Part shown: positions 35,546-48,250 of the stretch, piece after piece
Layout of the letters: each line of letters begins with the position of its first letter
How positions within the stretch are numbered: position 1 is the stretch's first letter
Position numbers and translations under genes: made by a program
The notes under the pieces: generated by a model
What the model was told of the DNA's origin: nothing
The model's database searches: none
What the model saw: the letters and a program-made list of their open reading frames with translations, nothing else
Source: Cyrtodaria siliqua
Taxonomy: Eukaryota > Mollusca > Bivalvia > Adapedonta > Hiatellidae
Direction: 5' to 3'
Length of the DNA: 64,000 nt
NCBI GenBank assembly: GCA_037043455.1
Contig: JAWPHD010001287.1
Coordinates: forward strand, 273,610-337,609

Positions 35546-36374
35546 GGTTCATTCCGTAAATACAATTTGACGTGTATTAGATTGGAACTGCATTACTGAT
35601 TCCTATTAATTGGTAAAGTAAGTTGATTACTTTCTAAATACGTAGTATAGTTTATTATCTTATAGTATATGAAAACATGAGAACATTCATATAAATCGAG
35701 GGTCCAGCGCAGCACATTTGTATCTTCTGGAAAATATTGATATTGTATGACAGAATATGAAAACATGAGAACACTCATATAAATCGACTGTTCAGCGCAG
35801 CACAGTTGTGTCTTCTTTTTTATTTATATTAAGTTATGCCACTGTTGCGTTGAACCCGCGAAATGATTTCATTCACAATACATAATGGGTTATGGCGAGC
35901 ACAGTCGTGCATCAGCTGTATCACACGGTATCCAACTAGGTTCATATCTCATAAATTATATGTACACGGACAAAGTCTTAATTTAATATTTAATTTGAAA
36001 CACACACTACTGTATGAGAAGAATTAAAAAAAAAATGCTTCTGGCCATCTCATAAATACAATTAAAGAAACTAACCCGCCACATAACGGCAAAATTACAC
36101 TACAAAACCGTTAATTAACAAGAAAAGGTATAACACATATATTATACCATGGGAAGTACGGACTGCATGTAGATGTTCTGGATCCGGGATCGTTTTGATA
36201 GTGAAGGTCACCGGCACCTTGACCTTTAAATGAATAAGGATAAGGGTCATGTACTGGTCATGAGCAACCATTCATCCTTTCAAGTTGGAGGACCTAGATC
36301 CATCAAGTTTGTAGTTGTTGATAGGACATCGTATTGATAGTGAAGGGCACCGCAACCTTGACCTCTAGTGACCG
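35546..36374. repeat. Spacer with an 88-bp tandem duplication
   Basis: ATGAAAACATGAGAACA...CAGCGCAGCACA occurs at about 35669 and 35757, 88 bp apart. Another loose repeat around GATAGTGAAGG(T/G)CACCG occurs at about 36198 and 36338. No gene seen. Confidence 0.55.
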
Positions 36375-36380
36375 GAAAAT

Positions 36381-36912
36381 AACAAGAGGTCAATGACCTT
36401 GAAACTCTACTGATTGATTTTGATTTCAGGAAGTAGTCTATACAAACTTGCTTTTTGAAAATCTATTTTTAGCCGTAGCGGCCATCTTGAATTTACGGCC
36501 GACCTGAAATTTTGCTTGGATCAATTAGACATCAAGAGCAGCTTTCCTGTGAAGTCTCATGGAAATCCGTCAAATAGTTTCAGAGGAGTAGTCGCTACAA
36601 GTTTTCATTATATAATTCTATGTAAACAAAGATGGCCGCTGACAGCCATGTTTAACATTGAATCAAAATGATGTTCGACTCCTATAACCATCATGCCATG
36701 CTGATCATTTTAGAAAAAGTCCCATAGCAATATCTTTTATAGTTTTTAAGAAGTAGTCGCTACAAACTTATTTTTTAAAAATCTATTTTAGCCATGGTGG
36801 CCATCTTGAATTTCCGGCCGACCTGAAATTTGCTAAGATCATTTAGACATCGAAGAGCAACCTTCATGTGAAGTTTCATGAAAGCCATCAAGTAGTTTCA
36901 GAGGAGTAGTGG
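36381..36912 (+). mobile_element. Pearl/HINE-like element, family B, 3'-truncated
   Basis: It begins with the 5' end AACAAGAGGTCAATGACC, followed by ACTCTACTGATTG and core B units read in reverse (GAGGAGTAGTCGCTACAA at about 36583). It breaks off after CAGAGGAGTAGT at about 36910, where a 39-bp sequence shared with 33258-33296 begins. The ACGG tract and hairpin are absent. Confidence 0.75.
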
Positions 36913-36951
36913 CATATATTCGACCAGTTGTCATAAGCGGTATTAACAAAG

Positions 36952-37449
36952 TGCCCCATAAACTCAGAATTTGATAAACGGCTCTCGGCTGGCCGCTCTC
37001 GGCTATCCGTTTAAACCTGGTGGGCGGGATCATGAATAATTTTTGATGACGTCATTCATTTCTGTGCACATTAATGAACGTCTGAGATGATGCGAATTGA
37101 GGAAGCGAGAAAACAATGGATGCCCAAACAAGAATGTAAATTGTAATCATTTTCATTATCTAAACAGTGTAAGAATCAATCAAACGCTTCTTGCATTTCA
37201 TATAACATTTATGAGGCGTACTTTCATTTATTGTTGTGGCATGTATTATTTTTTTTATCAACATTCCATGTTTGTAATCATTTTCGCGGTTTAATCAACG
37301 AGGTCGAGGTTGAGCAAAATATGCGGATACTCGGAACCATGGTATCTGTGAGAAGAATCAAACCATTATGCTTGTTTCTTTCTATACTACGACTCGATCA
37401 TGGCAGGTAGGCCTGAGTTGACTGGGGCCTCCTTAACCTTGACCAAGTT
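36952..37449. other. Spacer, no gene seen
   Basis: Contains the local repeat GGCT(C)TCGGCTGGCCGCTCTCGG at about 36981-37006. No supported exon. Confidence 0.4.
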
Positions 37450-37942
37450 GAACAGTGTTGTGTGTGCAATCACAGAATCACTGTAATGTATTGATGGAAT
37501 ATACAGTACCTTCTAGTATGCAATGTGTTATTTGTTTACAAGTGTCCATCCATTTCGGCATACTTTCTATATATACGCAGTATTCCATCCAGCATGCAGT
37601 GCATTACAAGTGGCCATCCGTTTTGTTGTACTTCCTATGCATGCAATATACAATCTAGCTTGAAATATCTGTTTACAAGTGGCCATCCATTTTGGCGTAC
37701 TTCCTATGCATGCAATATACCATGTAGCTTTCATGTAATATCTGTTTACAAGTGGCCATCTATTTTGGCGTACTTCCTACACATGCACTATACCATCCAG
37801 CATGCAATGCATATCCTATTTATAATTGTTCTTCTGTTTCGGCCTACTTCCTATAGACGTGTATGCACTATATATGCAATATTCCATCCAGCATGCAGTG
37901 TGTCACCTGTTTTCTTCCTAATACATTACCTGTTTATAAGTG

Positions 37943-38652
37943 CAGGGCTAGAAATTAACATTTTTAGTTTACTAGACCACCGGTCTAGCAGGGCCGTCGA
38001 TCTGCCGATTTTGCGTCCGGTAACAGGACGTTACCGGACGCATTCCCCCCTCCAAAAAGTATGTTTTTTTCCCCCATTTCAGACTCAAAATTTCCCGCCT
38101 TTTTTTTGTGGTACGTAAAATATTGAGTCAGAACTGTATTTAATACAAATAAAACTTGTAGTATATTTAAAACAATGATTATAATCAAAATTATGGCCAC
38201 AAAATAAGCCCCCCTTTCCTGTAAAAGCACGCTAAAATTCCGCCACCCAAGGGTATGGGTCGCAGTCCCCCAAAACAGATCGACGGCCCTGTCTAGTAGT
38301 TGGGTAAAATCACTAGACCTGCTCAAAATTTACTAGCCCAATATAATATTCAACAGAAAATACTATTTTAATTCAAATTGCAGTTTCTTTATACGAGTTT
38401 TACATTTATCGAAACTTTGGAAATATCAGGTTTTTAAAGACCTGTTAGGTTAGACAGTGCTGTCACTATATAATCTATCGATTTATAATTTATTTCTTAT
38501 TTGAATAATTTTTGTTACTAGCCCATCGGGACTACCCAGACACATACTTTGCTAGCCCGGCAGCATTTTTGCTAGCCCGGCAGCATTTTTGCTTGCCCGG
38601 CAGCATTTTTGCTAGCCTCGGGCTACAAGACTAGTGCTAATTTCGAGCACTG
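37943..38652. mobile_element. CAGGG-ended transposon inserted in the 74-bp satellite
   Basis: The left end CAGGGCTAGAAATTAAC faces a right end whose complement reads CAGTGCTCGAAATTAG. AAGTG is duplicated (37938-37942 and 38653-38657). Neighbouring satellite units read TTTATAAGTGGCCATCC with one AAGTG, so the pre-insertion site is known. Near its right end the phrase CTAGCCCGGCAGCATTTTT occurs in three near-identical copies. It contains a second element at 37989-38291. Without that insert it is about 400 bp. Confidence 0.9.
37989..38291. mobile_element. CAGGG-ended MITE nested in another
   Basis: Ends CAGGGCCGTCGATCTG and CAGATCGACGGCCCTG are perfect inverted repeats. TCTAG flanks both sides (37984-37988 and 38292-38296). 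303 bp, with a T/C-rich left part and the phrase CGCTAAAATT...GGTATGGGT shared with 19651-19891. A minus-strand open frame inside has no known features. Confidence 0.85.
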
Positions 38653-41600
38653 AAGTGGCCATCCATTTATGCGTATTTCCTAAATATGCAATATACCATC
38701 CAGCATACAGTGTGTCACCTGTTTATATGTGACCATAGGTTTCGGCATCCTACATATATATGCAATATACCATTCAGCATGCAATGCATTACCTGTTTAT
38801 ATGTGGCCATCCGTTTCGACGTACTTCCTATATATATGCAATATTCCATCCTCCTGCATGCATTACCTGTTTGTATGTGGCCATCCGTTTTGGCGTACTT
38901 CCTATATATGCAATATACCATCCAGCATGCAATGCATTACCTGTTTATATGTGGCCATCCGTTCCGGCGTACTTCCTGTGTATGCAGTATACCATCCAGC
39001 TTGCAGTGCATTACCTGTTTATATGTGGCCATCCGTTTCGGCGTATGTGGCCATCCGTTTCGGCGTACTTTCTATATATGCAATATACCATCCAGCATGC
39101 AGTGTATCACCTGTTTATAAGTGGCCATCCATTTAGGCATACTTCCTATATATGCAACATGCAGTGTATCACCTGTTTATAAGTGGCCATCCATTTAGGC
39201 ATACTTCCTACATATGCAATGTACCATCTAGCATGCAGTGTATCACCTGTTTATATGTGGCCATCCGTTTCGGCGTACTTCCTATATATGCAATATACCA
39301 TCCAGCATGCAGTGTATCACCTGTTTATCAGTGGCCATCCATTTAGGCGTACTTCCTACATATGCAGTGTACCATCTAGCATGCAGTGTATCACCTGTTT
39401 ATAAGTGGCCATCCATTTAGGCGTACTTCCTATGTATGCAATGTACCATCTAGCATGCAGTGTATCACCTGTTTATAAGTGGCCATCCATTTAGGCGTAC
39501 TTCCTATATATGCAATGTACCATCTAGCATGCAGTGTATCACCTGTTTATAAGCGGCCATCCATTTCGGCGTACTTCCTATATATGAAATATCCGTCGGT
39601 ACCATCAATATATGTGTACCAGCATGCATGCATTACCTGTTTATATGTGGCCATCCGTTTCGGTGTATATGGCCATCCGTTTCGGCGTACTTCCTATATA
39701 TGACATATCCGTCGGTACCATCAATATATGTGTACCAGCATGCAATGCATTACCTGTTTATATGTGGCCATCCGTTTCGGCGTATGTGGCCATCCGTTTT
39801 GGTGTACTTCCTATATATGCAATATACCATCCAGCATGTTTACATCCACCATTACCTGATTATATGTGGCCATCCGTTTCGGCGTATTTGGCCATCCGTT
39901 TCGACGTACTTCCTATATATGCAATATACCATCCAGCATGCAGTATATTACCTGTTTATAAGTGGCCATCCGTTTCGGCGTACTTCCTATATATGCAATA
40001 TACCATCCAGCATGTTTACATCCACCATTACCTGATTATATGTGGCCATCCGTTTCGGCGTACTTCCTATATATGCAATATACCATCCAGCATGCAGTGT
40101 ATCACCTGTTTATAAGTGGCCATCCGTTTCGGCGTACTTCCTATATATGAAATATCTGTCGGTACCATCAATATATGGGTACCAGCATGCAGTGCATTAC
40201 CTGTTTATATGTGGCCATCCGTTTCGGCGTATGTGGCCATCCGTTTCGGCGTACTTCCTATATATGCAAAATTACCATCCAGCATGCAGTGTATCACCTG
40301 TTTATAAGTGGCCATCCATTTAGGCATACTTCCTACATATGCAATGTACCATCTAGCATGCAGTGTATCACCTGTTTATAAGCGGCCATCCATTTCGGCG
40401 TACTTCCTATATATGAAATATCCGTCGGTACCATCAATATATGTGTACCAGCATGCATGCATTACCTGTTTATATGTGGCCATCCGTTTCGGTGTATATG
40501 GCCATCCGTTTCGGCGTACTTCCTATATATGACATATCCGTCGGTACCATCAATATATGTGTACCAGCATGCAATGCATTACCTGTTTATATGTGGCCAT
40601 CCGTTTCGGCGTATGTGGCCATCCGTTTTGGCGTACTTCCTATATATGCAATATACCATCCAGCATGTTTACATCCACCATTACCTGATTATATGTGGCC
40701 ATCCGTTTCGGCGTATTTGGCCATCCGTTTCGACGTACTTCCTATATATGCAATATACCATCCAGCATGCAGTATATTACCTGTTTATAAGTGGCCATAC
40801 ATTTCGGCGTACTTCCTATATATGAAATATCCGTCGGTACCATCAATATATGCGTACCAGCATGCATGCATTACCTGTTTATATGTGGCCATCCGTTTCG
40901 GCGTACTTCCTATATATGCAATATACCATCCAGCATGTTTACATCCACCATTACCTGATTATATGTGGCCATCCGTTTCGGCGTACTTCCTATATATGCA
41001 ATATACCATCCAGCATGCAGTGTATCACCTGTTTATAAGTGGCCATCCGTTTCGGCGTACTTCCTATATATGAAATATCCGTCGTTACCATCAATATATG
41101 TGTACCAGCATGCAGTGCATTACCTGTTTATATGTGGCCATCCGTTTCGGCGTATGTGGCCATCCGTTTCGGCGTACTTCCTATATATGCAAAATTACCA
41201 TCCAGCATGCAGTGTATCACCTGTTTATAAGTGGCCATCCATTTAGGCGTACTTCCTACATATGCAATGTACCATCTAGCATGCAGTGTATCACCTGTTT
41301 ATAAGCGGCCATCCATTTCGGCGTACTTCCTATATATGAAATATCCGTCGGTACCATCAATATATGTGTACCAGCATGCATGCATTACCTGTTTATATGT
41401 GGCCATCCTTATCGGCGTATATGGCCATTCGTTTCGGCGTACTTCCTATACATGCAATATACCATCCATTATGTCGTGTATCACCTGTTTATATGTGGCC
41501 ATCCGTTTTGACGTACTTCCTGTATATGAAATATCTGTCGGTACCATCAATATATGTGTACCAGCATGCAATGCATTACCTGTTTATATGTGGCCATCCG

Positions 41601-44600
41601 TTTCGGCGTATGTGGCCATCCGTTTCGGCGTACTTCCTATACATGCAATATACCATCCATCATGCAGTGTATCACCTGTTTATATTATGTGGCCATCCGT
41701 TTCGGCGTATGTGGCCATCCATTTCGGCTTACTTCCTATATATGCTATATATCATCCAGCATGTTTACATCACCCATTACCTGATTATATGTGGCCATCC
41801 GTTTCGGCGTATGTGGCCATCCGTTTCGGCGTACTTCCTATATATGCAATATACCATCCAGCATGCAGTGTATCACCTGTTTATAAGTGGCCATCCGTTT
41901 CGGCGTACTTCCTATATATGAAATATCCGTCGGTACCATCAATATATGTGTACCAGCATGCAATGCATTACCTGTTTATATGTGGCCATCCGTTTCGGCG
42001 TATGTGGCCATCCGTTTCGGCGTACTTCCTATATATGCAATATACCATCCAGCATGCAGTGTATCACCTGTTTATAAGTGGCCATCCATTTAGGCGTACT
42101 TCCTATATATGCACTGTACCATCTAGCGTGCAGTGTATCACCTGTTTATAAGCGGCCATCCATTTTGGCGTACTTTATACTATATATGAAATATCCGTCG
42201 GTACCATCAATATATGTGTACCAGCATGCATGCATTACCTGTTTATATGTGGCCATCCGGTTCGGCGTATTTGGCCATCCGTTTCGGCGTACTTCCTTTA
42301 CATGCAATATACCATCCATCATGCAGTGTATCACCTGTTTATATTATGTGGTCATCCGTTTCGGCGTATGTGGCCATCCATTTCGGCTTACTTCCTATAT
42401 ATGCTATATATCATCCATCATGCAGTGTATCACCTGTTTATATTATGTGGCCATCCGTTTCGGCTTATGTGGCCATCCGTTTTAGCGTACTTCCTATACA
42501 TGCAATATACCATCCAGCATGCAGTGTATCACCTGTTTATATAATGTGGCCATCCGTTTCGGCGTATGTGGCCATCCATTTCGGCTTACTTCCTATACAT
42601 GCAATATACCATCCATCATGCAGTGTATCACCTGTTTATATTATGTGGCCATCCGTTTCGGCGTATGTGGCCGTCCATTTCGGCTTACTTCCTATATATG
42701 CTATATATCATCCATCATGCAGTGTATCACCTGTATATATTATGTGGCCATCCGTTTCGGCGTATGTGTCCATCCATTTCAGCTTACTTCCTATATATGC
42801 TATATATCATCCAGCATGTTTACATCTACCATTACCTGATTATATGTGGCCATCCGTTTCGGCGTATGTGGCCATCCGTTTCGGCGTACTTCCTATATAT
42901 GCAATATACCATCCAGCATGCAGTGTATCACCTGTTTATAAGTGGCCATCCGTTTCGACGTACTTCCTGTATATGAAATATCTGTCGGTACCATCAATAT
43001 ATGTGTACCAGCATGCAATGCATTACCTGTTTATATGTGGCCATCCATTTCGGCGTATTTGGCCATCCGTTTCGGCGTACTACCTATATATGCAATATAC
43101 CATCCAGCATGCAGTGTATCACCTGTTTATAAGTGACCATCCGTTTCTGCGTACTTCCTATATATGAAATATCCGTCGGTACCATCAATATATGTGTACC
43201 AGCATGCAATGCATTACCTGTTTATATGTGGCCATCCGTTTCGGCGTATATGGCCATCCGTTTCGGCGTACTTCCTATATATGAAATATCCGTCGGTACC
43301 ATCAATATATGTGTACCAGCATGCAAAGCATTACCTGTTTATATGTGGCCATCCGTTTCGGCGTATATGGCCATCCGTTTCGGCGTACTTCCTATATATG
43401 ACATATCCGTCGGTACCATCAATATATGTGTACCAGCATGCAATGCCTGTTTATATGTGGCCATCCGTTTCGGCGTATGTGGCCATCCGTTTCGGCGTAC
43501 TTCCTATACATGCAATATACCATCCATCATGCAGTGTATCACCTGTTTATATTATGTGGCCATCCATTTCGGCTTACTTTCTATATATGCTATATATCAT
43601 CCATCATGCAGTGTCGCACCTGTTTATATTATGTGGCCATCCGTTTCGGCGTATGTGGCCATCCGTTTCGGCGTACTTCCTATACATGCAATATACCATC
43701 CATCATGCAGTGTATCACCTGTTTATATTATGTGGCCATCCGTTTCGGCGTATGTGACCATCCATTTTGGCTTACTTCCTATACATGCAACATACCATCC
43801 ATCATGCAGTGTATCAGCTGTTTATATTATGTGGCCATCCGTTTCGGCGTATGTGGCATCCATTTCGGCGTACTTCCTATATATGCAATATAACATCCAT
43901 CATGCACTATATAACCTGTTTATATGTGGCCATCCGTTTCGGCGTATATGGCCATCCGTTTCGGCGTACTTCCTATATATGACATATCCCTCGGTACCAT
44001 CAATATATGTGTACCAGCATGCAATGCATTACCTGTTTATATGTGGCCATCCGTTTCGGCGTATGTGGCCATCCGTTTCGGCGTACTTCCTATACATGCA
44101 ATATACCATCCATCATGCAGTGTATCACCTGTTTATATTATGTGGCCATCCGTTTCGTCGTATGTGGCCATCCATTTCGGCTTACTTTCTATATATGCTA
44201 TATATCATCCATCATGCAGTGTATCACCTGTTTATATTATGTGGCCATCCGTTTCGGCGTATGTGGCCATCCGTTTCGGCGTACTTCCTATACATGCAAT
44301 ATACCATCCATCATGCAGTGTATCACCTGTTTATATTATGTGGCCATCCGTTTCGGCGTATGTGGCCATCCATTTTGGCTTACTTCCTATACATGCAATA
44401 TACCATCCATCATGCAGTGTATCACCTGTTTATATTATGTGGCCATCCGTTTCGGCGTATGTGGCATCCATTTCGGCGTACTTCCTATACATGCAATATA
44501 CCATCCAGCATGCACTATATTACCTGTTTATATGTGGCCGTCCGTTTCGGCGTATTTCCTATACATGCAAATTATACCATCCATCATGCACTATATTACC

Positions 44601-45639
44601 TGTTTATATGTGGCCATCCGTTTCGGCGTACTTCCTATACATGCAATATACCATCCTGCATGCAATGCATTACCTGTTTGTATGTGGCCATCCGTTTCGG
44701 CGTACTTCCTATACATGCAATATACCATCCATCCTGCACTATATTACCTGTTTATATGTGGCCATCCGTTTCGGCGTACTTCCTATACATGCAATATACC
44801 ATCCTGCATGCAATGCATTACCTGTTTGTATGTGGCCATCCGTTTCGGCGTACTTCCTATACATGCAATATACCATCCATCCTGCACTATATTACCAGTT
44901 TATATGTGGCCATCCGTTTCGGCGTACTTCCTATACATGCAATATACCATCCATCATGCAGTGTATCACCTGTTTATATTATGTGGCCATCCGTTTCGGC
45001 GTATGTGGCATCCATTTCGGCGTACTTCCTATATATGCAATATAACATCCATCATGCACTATATTACCTGTTTATATGTGGCCATCCGTTTCGGCGTACT
45101 TCCTATACATGCAATATACCATCCAGCATGCACTATATTACCTGTTTATATGTGGCCATCCGTTTCGGCGTACTTCCTATACATGCAATATACCATCCTG
45201 CATGCAATGCATTACCTGTTTGTATGTGGCCATCCGTTTCGGCGTACTTCCTATACATGCAATATACCATCCATCCTGCACTATATTACCTGTTTATATG
45301 TGGCCATCCGTTTCGGCGTACTTCCTATATATGCAATATACCATCCATCATGCACTATATTACCTGTTTATTTGTGGCCATCCGTTTCGGCGTTCTTCCT
45401 ATACATGCAATATACCATTCAGCATGCACTATATTACCTGTTTATATGTGGCCATCCGTTTCGGCGTACTTCCTATACATGAAATATACCATCCGTCATG
45501 CACTATCACCTGTTTATATGTGGCCATCTGTTTCGGCGTACTTCCTATACACGCCATTTTGAATGTTTTATACCAGTCCTGTGCACAGTATACCGTGAAA
45601 TTCATACCCTTTTAAAACCGCACCGCGAAATTGAAAATT

Positions 45640-46896
45640 CCACCGTGATCTCATGCGATTCGACGTTAAACATGGCTGCCGCGGCCATTTTTGTTTACAT
45701 AGAGTTATATAATGAAAACTTGTAGCAACTACTCCTCTGAAACTACTTGACGGATTTTCATGAAACTTCACAGGAATGTTGCTCTTGATGTCTAATTGAT
45801 CCTAGCAAAATTTCAGGTCGGCCGGAAATTCAAGATGGCCGCCACGGTTAAAAATAAATTTTCAAAATACAAGTTTGTAGCGACTATTTCTTGAAAACTG
45901 TATGTGATATTGATATGGGACTTTTTCTAAAATGATCAGCATGACATGATGTTGGTCCTTGTCAAAAATCGTTTTGATTCAACGTTAAACATGGCTGCCA
46001 GAGGCCATCTTTGTTTACATACAGTTATATAGTAAAAACTTGTAGCGACTACTCCTTTGAAACTACTTGACAGATTTTCATGAAACTTCACAGGAATATT
46101 GCTCTTAATGTCTAATTGATCCTAGCAAAATTTCAGATCGGCCAGAAATTCAAGATGGCCGCCACAGCTAAAAATAGATTTTTAAAAAAGAAGTTTGTAG
46201 CGACTACGTCTTGAAAACTATAAGTGATATTGATATGGGACTTTTTGTAAAATGATCAGCATGACATGATGGTTATAAGAGTCAAACATTATTTTGATTC
46301 GACATTAAATATGGCTGCCAGTGGCCATCTTTGTTTACATAGAGTTATATGATGAAAACTTGTAGCGACTACTCCTCTGAAACTACTTGACGGATTTTCA
46401 TGAAACTTCACAGGAATGTTGCTCTTGATGTCTAATTGATCCTAGCAAAATTTCAGGTCGCCCGGAAATTCAAGATGGCTGCCATGGCTAAAAATAGATT
46501 TTCAAAATACAAGTTTGTAGCGACTACTACTTGAAAACTATAAGTGATATTGATATTGGACTTTTTGTAAAATGATCAGCATGACATGATGTTGGTCCTT
46601 GTCAAAAATTGTTTTGATTCAACGTTAAACATGGCTGTCAGTGGCCATCTTTGTTTACATAGAGTTATATAATGAAAACTTGTAGCGACTATTCCTGTAA
46701 AACTACTTGACGGATTTTCATGAAACTTCACAGGAATGTTGCTCTTGATGTCTAATTGATCCTAGCAAAATGTCAGGTCGGCCGGAAATTCAAGATGGCC
46801 GCCACGGCTAAAAATAATTTTTCAAAAAACAAGTCTGTAGCGACTACTTCCTGAAATCAAAATCAATCAGTAGAGCTTCAAGGTCATTGACCTCTT
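45640..46896 (-). mobile_element. Pearl/HINE-like element, family B, hairpin end missing
   Basis: Four 320-bp core units (ATGGCTGCC or variants at 45672, 45991, 46311 and 46631) end with ATCAGTAGAGCTTCAAGG and the complement of AACAAGAGGTCAATGACC at about 46896. The hairpin and microsatellite end is missing where it meets the 74-bp satellite. Confidence 0.8.
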
Positions 46897-46993
46897 GTTG
46901 AAGTATGAACTATTTTAAAATGTTGTTTTTTGCTCTGAATGTGTTCCTTGTTACTCATCCATCTCATTGTAGTCAAAAATGATCTATAGATAG

Positions 46994-48250
46994 CTATTTT
47001 TAGCTCTACTGATCAGAGATCAGCAGAGTTTATGCCGTGGTGCGGCGTCCGTCCGTCCGTCTGTCCGTAAACTTTTATTTGTAGCGACTACTCCTCTGAA
47101 ACTACTTGATGGATATTCATGAAACTTTACAGAAATGTTGCCCATGAAGTCTAGTTGATCCTAGCAAAAATTCATGTTGATGTGAAATCCAAGATGGCCA
47201 CCAAAGCTAAAAATAGATTTTTAAAATACAAGTTTGTAGCGACTACTTCTTGAAAACTATAAGTGATATTGATATGGGACATTTTCTTAAATGATCAGCA
47301 TGACATGATGTTAATCCTTGTCAAAAATTGTTTTGATTCGACATTAAACATGGCTGCCAGTGGCCATCTTTGTTTACATAGAGTTATATAGTAAATACTT
47401 GTAGCGACTACTCCTCTGAAACTACTTGGCGGATTTTCATGAAACTTTACAGGAATGTTGCTCTTGATGTCTAATAGATCCTGGCAAAATTTCAGGTCGG
47501 CCAGAAATTCAAGATGGCCGCCACAGCTAAAAATAGATTTTTAAAAAATAAGTTTGTAGCGACTACTTCTTGAAAACTATAAGTGATATTGATATGGGAC
47601 TTTTTCTAAAATGATCAGCATGACATGGTGTTGATCCTAGTCAACATTATTTTGATTCGATGTTAAACATGGCTGCCAGTGGCCATCTTTGTTTACATAG
47701 AGTTATATAGTAAACACTTGTAGCGACTACTTCTCTGGAACTACTTGACGGATGTTCATGAAACTTCACAGGAATGTTGCTCTTGATGTCTAGTTGATCC
47801 TAGAAAAATTTCAAGCTGGCCGGAAATTCAAGATGACCGCCACAGCTAAAAATAGATTTAAAATAAATAAATTTTTAACAACTACTTCTTGAAAACTGTA
47901 AGTGATATTGATATGGGACGTTTTCTAAAATGATCAGCATGACATGATGTTAATCTTTCTCAAAAATTGTTTTGATTCGACGTTAAACATGGCTGCCAGT
48001 GGCCATCTTTGTTTACATAGAGTTATATATTGTAGCGACTACTCCTCTGAAACTACTTGACGGATTTTCATGAAACTTCACAGGAATGTTGCTCTTAACG
48101 TCTAATTGATCCTAGCAAAATTTCAGGTCGGCCGAAAATTCAAGATGGCCGCCACGGTTAAAAATAGATTTTCAAAAAACAAATCTGTAGCGACTACTTC
48201 CTGAAATCAAAATCAATCAGTAGAGCTTCAAGGTTATTGACCTCTTGTTA
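46994..48250 (-). mobile_element. Pearl/HINE-like element, family B, complete copy
   Basis: Reading the plus strand: hairpin AGCTCTACTGATC/GATCAGCAGAG (46996-47026), microsatellite GTCCGTCCGTCTGTCC (47049-47066), core units of about 320 bp marked by TTGTAGCGACTACTCC, then ATCAGTAGAGCTTCAAGG and the 5' end ending at about 48249. It is the best reference copy of family B in the window. Confidence 0.85.

Larger units (their letters stand above)
37450..45555 (+). repeat. 74-bp satellite array, about 8 kb
   Basis: The monomer is 74 bp, for example CGTACTTCCTATATATGCAA through CATCCAGCATGC, CACCTGTTTATA and GTGGCCATCCGTTTCGG. Copies number roughly 100. Variants include units with TCCGTCGGTACCATC, units with GTTTACATCCACCATTACC, and units with an extra GTTTCGGCGTATGTGGCCA. 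A variant starting AAGCGGCCATCC recurs at 39551, 40380, 41303 and 42150, showing higher-order repeats of 0.83-0.92 kb. All three plus-strand frames of the monomer lack stops. Long open frames therefore result, the longest being 43133-45562 (809 residues, internal period 74 residues), but there is no evidence of coding. Confidence 0.95.

Noticed and set aside
37985..38326. 113-residue minus-strand ORF with a hydrophobic stretch
   Set aside because: It spans the ends of a nested MITE and both its borders, so it cannot be a conserved gene.
37450..45555. CRISPR-like array
   Set aside because: Units are directly tandem with no unique spacers, and the DNA is eukaryotic.
39612..45615. Large plus-strand open frames, including 809 and 491 residues
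   Set aside because: All lie in the 74-bp satellite and overlap each other in different frames; the translation is the same 74-residue period.
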